From the NCBI GenBank assembly GCA_019594025.1, contig JAFDUB010000007.1, forward strand, positions 1 to 27,650: DNA of 27,650 nt. Reading direction: 5' to 3'. Source of the stretch: Thermoplasmata archaeon. GTDB taxonomy: Archaea > Thermoplasmatota > Thermoplasmata > Halarchaeoplasmatales > Halarchaeoplasmataceae. The stretch's first letter is position 1, and each line of letters begins with the position of its first letter. The notes beneath the pieces are model-generated. The model was not told the origin of the DNA, did no database searches, and saw only the letters and a program-made list of their open reading frames with translations. Made by a program: the position numbers and the translations under genes. Shown here in pieces: positions 17,829 to 24,549 of the stretch.

Positions 17829-19019
17829 TCAGAAGAAAACAAAGTAAACTAAAATCGCCGTGCCCAATGATATTACTATCGGGCCAATGAGTTCTTTTAG
17901 ATAATTTTTCATATCTGCATCGAAGTATTCAAGCGAAACGGCGATACATGGGTGAACCGGAGTGATGGCATAGCCGATGAATATGGAAAGGTAAGTGATG
18001 GCGAAAATGTAGGGTGGTAGGGATTCGGTGCCCAAAGTACCCATGAGTACCGGAAATAGTATGGAGGCGGGTATGATTATCCTTCCGGTGCCGATACCTA
18101 AAAGGAAACCGCCGCCGACGGCTAAAACCAGTACGGGTAAAGTGAGCTCGGATATCATATCACCCATGGCGGAGGCCTGGAAAATGTTTATGAATATGTA
18201 GATTGTGAAAATAAGGATTGTAAATTTCCACGGTTTCATGAGTTCTACTGATTTTTTTAAGTATCTTAATCTCGAATCGGTTATCATTATCGAAGCGACC
18301 AGAGCGAAGGATATGGCTGTGAATGTGGCGACGGCGTTGAACTCCTCACCTAATAGGTTAAAGAGAATAAAATGCAGTACTGGAGCGGCCACTAGAACGG
18401 ATAGAGGGATCATCAACTGTTTTAGCGAGAAACCGTCTTTGTAATCGAGCTCACCTTCCACTTTTCGTAAAAGGAAAAAATACCCTAATATGATTGAAAG
18501 AATGAAGAAAGGGATGAGATATAATATCGCGGTGTACATAGGTATGTTTGCCACGTCTGTGGAAACTATCAAGGCGTAGGATATTGGATATATGAAATAA
18601 ACTATGTGCCTGTACCACACGTTTATGGCCGCTTTTAGATGCTCGGACACACCTTCACCGGCTTTTTCTACCAGCGGTGACGATAAAAGCGCTCCTCCCG
18701 GCAGGGGCATCAAGCCCAAAAGAGCCGGGGTGGAACCTAGAAAAGCTTTCTTACCGATCCTAAGGTTCTGAACTATATGGTCCAGCTGACCGCTGACTTT
18801 GAGCACGCCCCCGATAATCGGTATCATGGTGAGTGCTAAAGCCAGCAGGATTGTAGAGGGGGATGTAATGGTGTTGAATATAACGGTGACTATCGAAGTA
18901 GCGCTCATCGTGAAGATACCCAGTATGATTGCCCCGGTCAGCATAGCTAAACTTAGATGCTTTCGAGCCCCCACGAGTAGGACGATGATTGCCAGGAAGA
19001 ATCCTATCCACCGTATCAT
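17829..19019 (-). CDS. DUF401 family membrane permease-like protein
   Basis: The 396-residue protein has about ten membrane segments and the family hallmark GLMPLPGGALLSSPLVE (about residues 102-118), with a matching repeat-like region late in the protein (ATPVHPCIAVSLEYFDA). DUF401 members resemble ion/organic-acid transporters of the IT superfamily, but substrates are unknown. A GAGGGG Shine-Dalgarno-like stretch precedes the ATG at 19019, and an A/T-rich element (CTTTAAAAAC, about 19042-19052) lies further upstream. It is convergent with the PIN-ATPase gene and divergent from the small membrane gene at 19114, with no operon partner. Confidence 0.85.
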   Translation of the reverse strand: MIRWIGFFLAIIVLLVGARKHLSLAMLTGAIILGIFTMSATSIVTVIFNTITSPSTILLALALTMIPIIGGVLKVSGQLDHIVQNLRIGKKAFLGSTPALLGLMPLPGGALLSSPLVEKAGEGVSEHLKAAINVWYRHIVYFIYPISYALIVSTDVANIPMYTAILYLIPFFILSIILGYFFLLRKVEGELDYKDGFSLKQLMIPLSVLVAAPVLHFILFNLLGEEFNAVATFTAISFALVASIMITDSRLRYLKKSVELMKPWKFTILIFTIYIFINIFQASAMGDMISELTLPVLVLAVGGGFLLGIGTGRIIIPASILFPVLMGTLGTESLPPYIFAITYLSIFIGYAITPVHPCIAVSLEYFDADMKNYLKELIGPIVISLGTAILVYFVFF

Positions 19020-19113
19020 AGCTACAACCCCTCAAGCGGATATGTTTTTAAAGCTTTTGTTGATTTTTCGTATAAATATGATTGTGAGGTGGTAATATAG
19101 ATGAAACCAATTA

Positions 19114-19383
19114 ATGCTGAGTAAAGAAGGCTTATATAATTTAGAGCCATGGTTTTACCAGATGATCTATCAAATTGTTGAAATGGTGGTATCTATAATC
19201 CTCTGCCTTTGGTTGTTATATGATACCACCAACCGGGGATTGAAAAATTACTATCGCTGGGGCTGGATTATAGTACTGCTGATAGCGTACTTTTTTTATC
19301 TTTTCTTAGGTGTGATCTTAGTTGTTATAGCTTATGTGGTCTGGAGTAGGTGCTTGTATGTGTCTAAGAGTGTTAAGGAATGA
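19114..19383 (+). CDS. Small membrane protein, unknown function
   Basis: This 89-residue protein has two hydrophobic segments (about residues 20-37 and 50-77) separated by a charged loop (DTTNRGLKNYYR). I do not recognise a family. The start is uncertain. The ATG at 19114 has no Shine-Dalgarno. An in-frame ATG at 19162 lies about 25 bases after a strong TATA-like CTTATATAAT (centred near 19136) and would give a leaderless 73-residue protein. A second TATA-like element (TATAAATA, 19072-19079) points to an ATG at 19101 that opens only a 7-codon ORF overlapping the 19114 start. The gene stands alone between DUF401 and the tRNA-Ala region. Confidence 0.55.
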   Translation: MLSKEGLYNLEPWFYQMIYQIVEMVVSIILCLWLLYDTTNRGLKNYYRWGWIIVLLIAYFFYLFLGVILVVIAYVVWSRCLYVSKSVKE

Positions 19384-19457
19384 AGTCTTATTATTTTAAA
19401 TCGAATAAGTGCTCCGTAAAATTATTTTGGACAAATCAGGATAGAGCTTCTAATTCA

Positions 19458-19551
19458 CCATTTTTCACGGAAAAATGGACCCAGCGGGACGAACCAATTT
19501 CTTAAGAAATTGGTGAGTAGTGGGAACTTGTTCCCACGTATTTTCAAATAC
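19458..19551. repeat. Cluster of perfect short-loop hairpins downstream of tRNA-Ala
   Basis: Four perfect inverted repeats lie within about 95 bases. They are a 9-bp stem with a 3-base loop (19458-19478), an 11-bp palindrome with no spacer (19493-19514), an 8-bp stem with a TT loop (19520-19537) and a 6-bp stem with a TC loop (19538-19551). A copy of the tRNA-Ala 3' end overlaps the first. There is no open reading frame here. Loops this short suggest DNA cruciform or RNA hairpin units; no known element is recognised. Confidence 0.7.
19472..19489 (-). repeat. Partial copy of the 3' end of tRNA-Ala
   Basis: The 18 bases AAAATGGACCCAGCGGGA are identical to 19576-19593, which cover the 3' acceptor strand, discriminator base and part of the T arm of tRNA-Ala plus four flanking bases. 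The copy is in the same orientation about 104 bases away and is not a complete tRNA. Confidence 0.8.
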
Positions 19552-19579
19552 CGATGGAGACATTTGAACGAAGTGAAAA

Positions 19580-19653
19580 TGGACCCAGCGGGATTTGAAC
19601 CCGCGGCCTCTGCCTTGCGAAGGCAGCGATCTTCCGGACTGATCTATGGGCCC
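19580..19653 (-). tRNA. tRNA-Ala (anticodon CGC)
   Basis: On the minus strand a 74-base cloverleaf is present. The acceptor stem GGGCCCA/TGGGTCC includes the G3-U70 pair that marks alanine tRNAs. A D arm follows, then anticodon stem CTGCC/GGCAG around loop TTCGCAA (anticodon CGC), and T arm CGGGTTCAAATCCCG. The discriminator is A and CCA is not encoded. There is no intron. A weak TATA-like CCTATCTATG lies about 27 bases upstream. Hairpin-rich DNA with partial tRNA copies flanks it on both sides. Confidence 0.93.
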
Positions 19654-19672
19654 AAACGAGTGAGACGAGTTT

Positions 19673-19769
19673 GGGGTCATAGATAGGCTGAATCGTCAAT
19701 TTTTGTAATTGACGAGAGCAGGAACAGGGTTCTTGCGCATCTATGATTGAGCCAATATCTATGGGCCCA
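19673..19769. repeat. Nested inverted repeats upstream of tRNA-Ala, ending in a copy of its 5' end
   Basis: The 13 bases ATCTATGGGCCCA at 19757-19769 repeat the tRNA 5' end (19642-19654). Between the tRNA and this copy are nested complementary segments. TCATAGAT (19677-19684) pairs with ATCTATGA (19739-19746), and GGCTGAATC (19686-19694) pairs with GATTGAGCC (19745-19753) with one mismatch. Inside are two hairpins: a 9-bp stem (19693-19701/19707-19715) and an 8-bp stem with one G-T pair (19718-19725/19729-19736). The segment could fold into a branched structure. No ORF of note is present. Confidence 0.65.
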
Positions 19770-19863
19770 CGAATGAACGTGAGTGAAGGGTGAATTTAAT
19801 ACATAGGTATAAGCGTTTTGGAAGGCAGGAGATTAATATAGTCGAAAGTGGGTATCATTATTG

Positions 19864-20022
19864 ATGTCTCCGTGGTGGTATGTAGTACTTATTGTAGTTA
19901 TATTCGTACTGGTTTGGTGGTGGTTGAGGAAAGGGAATGGAGGAGTGCAGGAGAAGGAAGATAAGATTTCACCAGATTATATTCGCAGCAGTGAGGGGAT
20001 GATTGAAAGCGAAAGGAGATAA
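19864..20022 (+). CDS. Small single-pass membrane peptide (52 residues)
   Basis: The ORF encodes 52 residues: a start MSPWWYVV, one hydrophobic segment (about residues 4-22) ending in three tryptophans, then a basic LRKGNGG boundary and a highly charged tail. This looks like a real single-pass protein with the tail in the cytoplasm. A TATA-like ATTAATATA (about 19831-19839) lies some 28 bases before the ATG, in keeping with leaderless expression. No family is recognised. It ends 42 bases before thpR and could be co-transcribed with it. Confidence 0.5.
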   Translation: MSPWWYVVLIVVIFVLVWWWLRKGNGGVQEKEDKISPDYIRSSEGMIESERR

Positions 20023-20064
20023 AATTCCCGAAAGAATTAAGAACATCCTTTCGATAAAGTAAAC

Positions 20065-20616
20065 ATGACTTTCAGAGGCTTTATATCGGTCGATATAGAA
20101 CCGACAGAAGAAATAAAAAAGTACATAGGAGAACTGGAACGAACCGGAGCACCACTGAAGATGGTAGATCCAGATAAGATACATATCACCGTAAAGTTCC
20201 TTGGAGATACGGAGGAGGATCAGATCAAGGCTATCTCGGACACCGTTCGAAGAGTGCTTAAAGATCACGAACCCTTTGACCTTAACATAAAGGGAGCCGG
20301 TGCATTCCCGCATCTCGATTACATGAAGGTGGTTTGGGTTGGTGTGGAAGATTGTCCCGGACTCCACAAGATCGCACATCAGGTGGAGGAAGAACTGGTG
20401 CCCCTAGGATTTTCCAGGATGGATAGAAGCTTCTCACCTCATATCACCGTTGCAAGGGTAAAGGGCGGAAAGAACAAAGAACAACTTGCATCTGTAATAA
20501 GGGACTACAGAGACTTGAGCTTCCGTACACAAAGGATAACAAAACTCAAGTTGAAAGAAAGTATACTTAAGAAAAGCGGTCCGAAGTATAACACTTTGGA
20601 GGAGTATTTCCTTTAA
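20065..20616 (+). CDS. thpR: RNA 2',3'-cyclic phosphodiesterase (2'-5' RNA ligase family, ThpR)
   Basis: The 183-residue protein has the two catalytic HxT motifs of the 2H phosphoesterase family: H40-I-T42 (HITVKFLG) and H126-I-T128 (SPHITVARV). It begins with the usual MTFRGFISVDI strand and is of normal family length. ThpR opens 2',3'-cyclic phosphates to 2'-phosphates and in vitro can ligate tRNA halves through 2'-5' bonds; its role in the cell is RNA repair or turnover. The next gene begins 8 bases after its stop, suggesting co-transcription with the PrsW-like membrane protein. Confidence 0.92.
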   Translation: MTFRGFISVDIEPTEEIKKYIGELERTGAPLKMVDPDKIHITVKFLGDTEEDQIKAISDTVRRVLKDHEPFDLNIKGAGAFPHLDYMKVVWVGVEDCPGLHKIAHQVEEELVPLGFSRMDRSFSPHITVARVKGGKNKEQLASVIRDYRDLSFRTQRITKLKLKESILKKSGPKYNTLEEYFL

Positions 20617-20624
20617 AGAGTGAA

Positions 20625-21296
20625 ATGCATCCTATATCCATAATCGGCTTGATAAGTTTTGCACCAGCAATATTTCTCCTTTACAAAGTATTAGGTGACC
20701 GTGAGGCGTACTTCAAGCATAACAAAGCATTCTTCATGGTAGCCCTCGGCATGGTGGTCGGTATGTTTGTAGGTCCATTTTCAATAGCCATTCCTTTACA
20801 TATATTCTTGTGGACCTTGGCATTGGTTGTTCTCATCGAGCTGACTAAATTTATAGTGTTGATGACAAAACCTTTCAGATTAAAACACGATTCCACGTAC
20901 TATGGAATGGCCATGGGTATCGGTATAGGCCCTATGATGGTTTTTTTATATGGTTATTTTGCAGCTCTTATGGAGATTTCTTTAAAAACTGCGTTGTTTA
21001 TCGGATTGCTTTCTGTGAGCTATACGTTTATACATGCAGCCACAGGTGCATTCATCGGCTTTGGTTGTTATAAAGGGGAGTTTTGGCGATATTTCACAAA
21101 GGCTGTAATCGTGTCTGGATTACACGGATTGGTTATGAGCATCGTATGGGGAGGACATTTTTCGGAAACAGGAAATTTTGCTTTGACAGTTGTGGCATCT
21201 TTGTTCAGCGTGACGGTGATGTTGTACATCGTATTCGAGATATTACCGAAGACGATACCGGATAGGTTGAAGAAGATAGAATCAAAAAAGGTATAA
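20625..21296 (+). CDS. Polytopic membrane protein resembling PrsW, with degenerate motifs
   Basis: This 223-residue protein has about seven membrane segments. It shows the layout of PrsW-type glutamate intramembrane proteases: an ExxK-like LIELTKF (about residues 71-77), a GMAMGIGIGPMM helix where PrsW has its EN-containing motif, then IHAATGAFIGFG and LHGLVMS, matching the HAxxT and HxxxN helices. Two usual acids/polar residues are absent (a single E instead of EE, and no E-N pair), so it may be inactive or a diverged relative. The ATG lies 8 bases after the thpR stop. The TATA element of the next gene overlaps its stop codon. Confidence 0.45.
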   Translation: MHPISIIGLISFAPAIFLLYKVLGDREAYFKHNKAFFMVALGMVVGMFVGPFSIAIPLHIFLWTLALVVLIELTKFIVLMTKPFRLKHDSTYYGMAMGIGIGPMMVFLYGYFAALMEISLKTALFIGLLSVSYTFIHAATGAFIGFGCYKGEFWRYFTKAVIVSGLHGLVMSIVWGGHFSETGNFALTVVASLFSVTVMLYIVFEILPKTIPDRLKKIESKKV

Positions 21297-21298
21297 AT
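21288..21298 (+). promoter_or_regulatory. TATA box of the transglutaminase-like gene
   Basis: GGTATAAATAG overlaps the stop codon of the upstream gene and lies about 30 bases before the ATG at 21325. This suggests that the transglutaminase-like gene has its own promoter with a leader of only a few bases. Confidence 0.55.
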
Positions 21299-21324
21299 AG
21301 AAGAAATAACTATGAATACATCTC

Positions 21325-22608
21325 ATGGAAAGAGGATATACGGAAAAAACAGGTGATAGGCGGCAAATCAATAAACAACGCAGGACAAATAGTGTTCCTA
21401 AGAAGACGTATTCCTCTACTGGCTCAGCTCCAAAAAAAGTCCCTACGAAGCGTAGAAGGAAATCCAATATCGTCAAGGGTATCGCTCTCCTTATCGTTGC
21501 CGGTATACTCATTATGATTTTGATACTGCCCATGGGTGACTATTTCCCCCATCTTTGGGGTGGACCAGTGTATCCTGAAAGGGCTAAATTCACTATCGAA
21601 CGCACAATTACACTTTCTGTGCAACGAGAGGTGAACTACAACGTCACCGTGCCCTTTCCCGAGGATATTCCTGGAAACGATATGCAGAAAATACACGAAC
21701 TGAGATGGAACGAAGAACCTGATACTTTCAGTAAGTATGGAATCGATTGGAAATCTTGGAGGGGAACGTTAGATGGGGAATCAAAAGAAATTGTGATCAA
21801 TTATGATGTAGAAACAAGCACAGTTATTTGGCGATTTGATAGGGACGAATCCGGTACGGTTGATCAAATCGACGCAGAAATGATAGATAGATACAGTGGA
21901 AATAACTGGCAGCTGGATGAAGACAGGAACAGAGATGGAGAGTTGGATTGGATGATACAGCCCGACCATCCTGAGATACGTAGTTTGGCGGAGGACGTGA
22001 CCAGAGGTGAAAATACATTATACGGAAAAGCAAGGAGCATATACGATTGGATGCAGAATAATTTGGAATACGAACGCGGTGCTCCAGGCGAACTACCGAA
22101 GCACTCTATATGGACCTTGGAAACTAGGAGTGGTGATTGTGATGAGTGGTCGTTTTTGTATATCTCTATGGCTAGAGCTGTGGGAATACCTGCATGGATA
22201 GAACTTGGAGTTTTGTATGATAGGATACTTGATGAATGGGGAGGTCATGGTTGGGTAAGACTGCAGTATGTTTCAAAAGAAGGTGAGTCCGGTTGGGTGA
22301 ATATAGACACCGTTAACCGACAGTTCTTCGCCAGGGATACAATGAGGATTACTACTTGGGTAGATGATGGGACCGAAGGTAATCTTAACGATTACTACCA
22401 TTATGTATCTTATAATTATACTGGAGGAGATCCTAGGTTTAGAGTTTCAGATGAATATAGAAATGTGGAAATGGAGACCGAAGGTGAGGTATTCGTAGGA
22501 GATGGATTTGATATTCCATGGCCAGGTATAGGTACAATGCTGCCAGTTATTGGCACAGCGTTTTTAATTTATACATTTAAAAAGGGTATTCCTGAAAAAG
22601 ACGAATAA
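21325..22608 (+). CDS. Membrane-anchored transglutaminase-like protein with EF-hand-like loops
   Basis: The 427-residue protein has a basic cytoplasmic tail (1-50), a membrane segment (about 50-69), a large external part, and a second hydrophobic segment near the end (about 404-420). Residues about 215-335 are a transglutaminase-like domain with the catalytic triad C272 (SGDCDEWS), H309 (GGHGWVRL) and D328 (NIDTVN). Upstream are two Asp-rich loops: D172-x-D174-x-S176-G-x-V-D180-x-x-D183 and D200-x-N202-x-D204-G-x-L-D208, resembling EF-hand or dockerin calcium sites. Archaeal members are usually thought to be surface proteases or amide-processing enzymes, not true crosslinkers. Substrate is unknown. 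Confidence 0.85.
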   Translation: MERGYTEKTGDRRQINKQRRTNSVPKKTYSSTGSAPKKVPTKRRRKSNIVKGIALLIVAGILIMILILPMGDYFPHLWGGPVYPERAKFTIERTITLSVQREVNYNVTVPFPEDIPGNDMQKIHELRWNEEPDTFSKYGIDWKSWRGTLDGESKEIVINYDVETSTVIWRFDRDESGTVDQIDAEMIDRYSGNNWQLDEDRNRDGELDWMIQPDHPEIRSLAEDVTRGENTLYGKARSIYDWMQNNLEYERGAPGELPKHSIWTLETRSGDCDEWSFLYISMARAVGIPAWIELGVLYDRILDEWGGHGWVRLQYVSKEGESGWVNIDTVNRQFFARDTMRITTWVDDGTEGNLNDYYHYVSYNYTGGDPRFRVSDEYRNVEMETEGEVFVGDGFDIPWPGIGTMLPVIGTAFLIYTFKKGIPEKDE

Positions 22609-22703
22609 ATACCTAATTAAAGTGGAAAATAATATATAGATAGAACTTGTTTCGGGAATTAACACTAATTGCGCAGTTTAACGTGCATGAAGGGGTGTTA
22701 TTT

Positions 22704-23066
22704 ATGGCGAAGCCTATAGTATACAACACATTACGGAGACTCGCGGCGGAAGACGGAATTGACTTGTGCTACCTGATAACAAAAAAGGGTCACATCATGG
22801 TTAGCTTTGGGGATATCGGTAAATCAATTAAGGAAAGTTTTGGAACTCTAACCGCTACGATATATGGGGCCTCGGTACAGACCAATAAACTGATCAAGGA
22901 AAAGTATCCTAGAAGGATATTGGTTGAGGATATGAAGGGATATATGATACTCAAATTCATCGATAGGGACCATTTTCTTGTAGTTAGGTATTCAAAGAAT
23001 AAAGACACCGAAGCCCTGGAAAAGGAGATAGAAAGCGCCTGTTGGACACTGTCGCAAGAAATGTAA
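22704..23066 (+). CDS. Roadblock/LC7 domain protein
   Basis: The 120-residue product has the Roadblock/LC7 fold. It begins with an N-terminal helix, then the strands around CYLITKKGHIMVSFG, the helix with ATIYGASVQTNKLIKE, and the closing strands RILVEDMKGYMILKFI and HFLVVRYS. Such proteins form homodimers and often act with small GTPases or in regulatory modules; no GTPase gene is adjacent. The ATG at 22704 follows a Shine-Dalgarno-like AGGGGTG (near 22691-22697). The in-frame TTG at 22647 is less likely. A TATA-like AATAATATATAG (about 22628-22639) implies a leader of roughly 40 bases. A T-run follows the stop at 23075-23080. Confidence 0.8.
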   Translation: MAKPIVYNTLRRLAAEDGIDLCYLITKKGHIMVSFGDIGKSIKESFGTLTATIYGASVQTNKLIKEKYPRRILVEDMKGYMILKFIDRDHFLVVRYSKNKDTEALEKEIESACWTLSQEM

Positions 23067-23125
23067 GTTCGCTGTTTTTTATACTTAACATTGGGAGTTA
23101 GTTAGATTCAAAAGAAAAAGAATGG

Positions 23126-23245
23126 TCCCGACTCCCGGATTTGAACCGGGGACCTGGTGATTTCCGCGGGTGTATCGGGTATTATCCCGATAATTTTAAA
23201 ATCCAACTACAGTCACCCGCTCTAGCCAGTCTGAGCTAAGTCGGG
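23126..23245 (-). tRNA. tRNA-Tyr (anticodon GTA) with a 45-base intron
   Basis: Minus-strand cloverleaf: acceptor CCCGACT/AGTCGGG with C1-G72 (the archaeal tyrosine identity pair) and A73, D arm GCTC/GAGC, anticodon stem GGTGA/TCACC, and T arm CCCGGTTCAAATCCGGG. The spliced loop would read CTGTAGA with anticodon GTA at 23210-23208. Exons total 75 bases. The bases after A73 read CCA (23125-23123), possibly encoded by chance. A T-rich stretch downstream (TTCTTTTTCTTTT on the minus strand, 23109-23121) is a likely terminator. Confidence 0.93.
23162..23206 (-). other. Intron in tRNA-Tyr at position 37/38
   Basis: The 45-base intron lies after base 37, the canonical archaeal site. Exon bases CTGT can pair with intron bases GCGG, leaving three-base bulges AGT and AAA. 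Cleavage after the second base of each bulge gives the expected exon ends, as in a bulge-helix-bulge site for the splicing endonuclease. The helix beyond the 5' bulge is weak. The intron also contains a 7-bp hairpin, TATCGGG/CCCGATA. Confidence 0.8.
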
Positions 23246-23313
23246 AATTTGTGCGTATGTAAATCAGGTGACTAACACCTAGACATGTTTATTATTTATC
23301 ATTTTCGTTTCAC

Positions 23314-23652
23314 ATGGATTACATTGTCGAGAACGTGTGCGAACAATCAATGTTAAATAGGAGAAAAACCCATAGCAAAAAAGAATTTAAAGTGATTCAA
23401 ATGCCTAACAAAGTATTTAACACAGTTGTTGACGATTTGAATTTCATTGGAGAAATACTCTCGGTAGGTATAACTAAGAAAGGAGTACTCAAGGAGGGTG
23501 CGGATCCTGAAACTGTTACCGTCACTCAGATGAAGGGCGCTTTAATCAACCACATAGTACCGGCTTTATATTCATTCGTCTCAAAGAATAAAGCAATAAA
23601 ATGGAAGAGAAATATAATTAAAAAGCTTGACCAGATGGAGGGAGAAATGTGA
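23314..23652 (+). CDS. Small conserved-looking protein, unknown function
   Basis: The ORF encodes 112 residues from an ATG at 23314, or 83 from an in-frame ATG at 23401 (MPNKVFNTVVDDLNF). A TATA-like TTTATTATTTATC (23288-23300) suits the longer form, though the spacing is slightly short. A TTAAATAGG near 23353 and a GTGA before 23401 would suit the shorter form, whose N-terminus looks more natural. The protein is soluble, with a hydrophobic helix region (ALINHIVPALYSFV) and a basic C-terminus. No family is recognised. It overlaps the next gene by 4 bases, which strongly suggests the two are translated together. Confidence 0.55.
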   Translation: MDYIVENVCEQSMLNRRKTHSKKEFKVIQMPNKVFNTVVDDLNFIGEILSVGITKKGVLKEGADPETVTVTQMKGALINHIVPALYSFVSKNKAIKWKRNIIKKLDQMEGEM

Positions 23653-24410
23653 AAATGGATTCGGTAACCATGGATGAACTCATGCGTACAAAATCAAAAA
23701 AGTACATTTACATCTTTTTGGCAATAATTTTCTTATTCTCATATTCGCTGATTCCTTTTATAGGACACGGTTCGATGGTTGCTAGCATTGTAGGAATAAC
23801 TTCTTTCATAGTTACCATAATTAGCTTCATATATATCTTTGGTATATATGGTATAAAGAGCAAGGAAAGTTGGGTTTGGTTATTGTTCATCGTTGGATTG
23901 ATCCTTATGACTTTTTCCAGGATTGCCGACCTATCGGGCCATACTTTAGCGTATTTTATTCTTCGTCTATCGGGTAAACCAATACTGATAATGGGTCTGT
24001 TATTGAAACTTAACATATCCGGGATAGATATGGATCATAACGAAAAAACAATCCTATCAATCACTTTTGCAGGATGGTGGCTTCTGGTATTCATCTCATC
24101 TATAGTGCCAGTTTTGTATAGGGGATTTGATTATAGATACGATATGTTTGCAGTTTTCGCTATTACCGAGGTTTTTGCACTGATGCTCGCCTGTATAATT
24201 ATTATAACGATAAAAGCAAAGGGTTGGTACTATTTTGCCGTAGGGGTAGTATTGATTGCAATGGGAGATATATTTCATATGCCTGCTGAAGAATACGCGC
24301 TCATATATCCCGGTTCTCCAATCTCTTTGTTCTGGTACCTTGGCCTTCTATTAACTGCATATGGTGCATACCACTTGCGTAGAGAATACCTCAAAATGAT
24401 GGCAATCTAA
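23649..24410 (+). CDS. Polytopic membrane protein, unknown, coupled to the upstream gene
   Basis: The 253-residue product has about seven or eight hydrophobic helices and a short cytoplasmic N-terminus with charged residues. Distinctive residues sit in helix ends: SRIADLSGH in the middle and GDIFHMPAEEY near the C-terminus, both with acids and histidines that could bind a metal or cofactor. No family is recognised. The start is GTG at 23649, five bases after a strong Shine-Dalgarno GGAGGGA (23637-23643) and overlapping the upstream stop. An ATG at 23655 is the alternative. The pairing with a small soluble protein is reminiscent of sensor or signalling pairs, but this is inference. Confidence 0.6.
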   Translation: MKMDSVTMDELMRTKSKKYIYIFLAIIFLFSYSLIPFIGHGSMVASIVGITSFIVTIISFIYIFGIYGIKSKESWVWLLFIVGLILMTFSRIADLSGHTLAYFILRLSGKPILIMGLLLKLNISGIDMDHNEKTILSITFAGWWLLVFISSIVPVLYRGFDYRYDMFAVFAITEVFALMLACIIIITIKAKGWYYFAVGVVLIAMGDIFHMPAEEYALIYPGSPISLFWYLGLLLTAYGAYHLRREYLKMMAI

Positions 24411-24549
24411 AGGACTGCCTTTCATTTTTAGAACTTGCAGGACTCTATCTGGAAACGAGCAGGTAAAAAGTATCCCGTCTATTTAACATCATATACCTCT
24501 ACTCTAGTTACCAGGAAAATAATAAGTATATCGAGTCGTACTTGCATCT

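Noticed and set aside
19472..19769. Attachment sites of an integrated element at tRNA-Ala
   Set aside because: The tRNA-end copies are only about 100 bases from the gene with no integrase or cargo between them.
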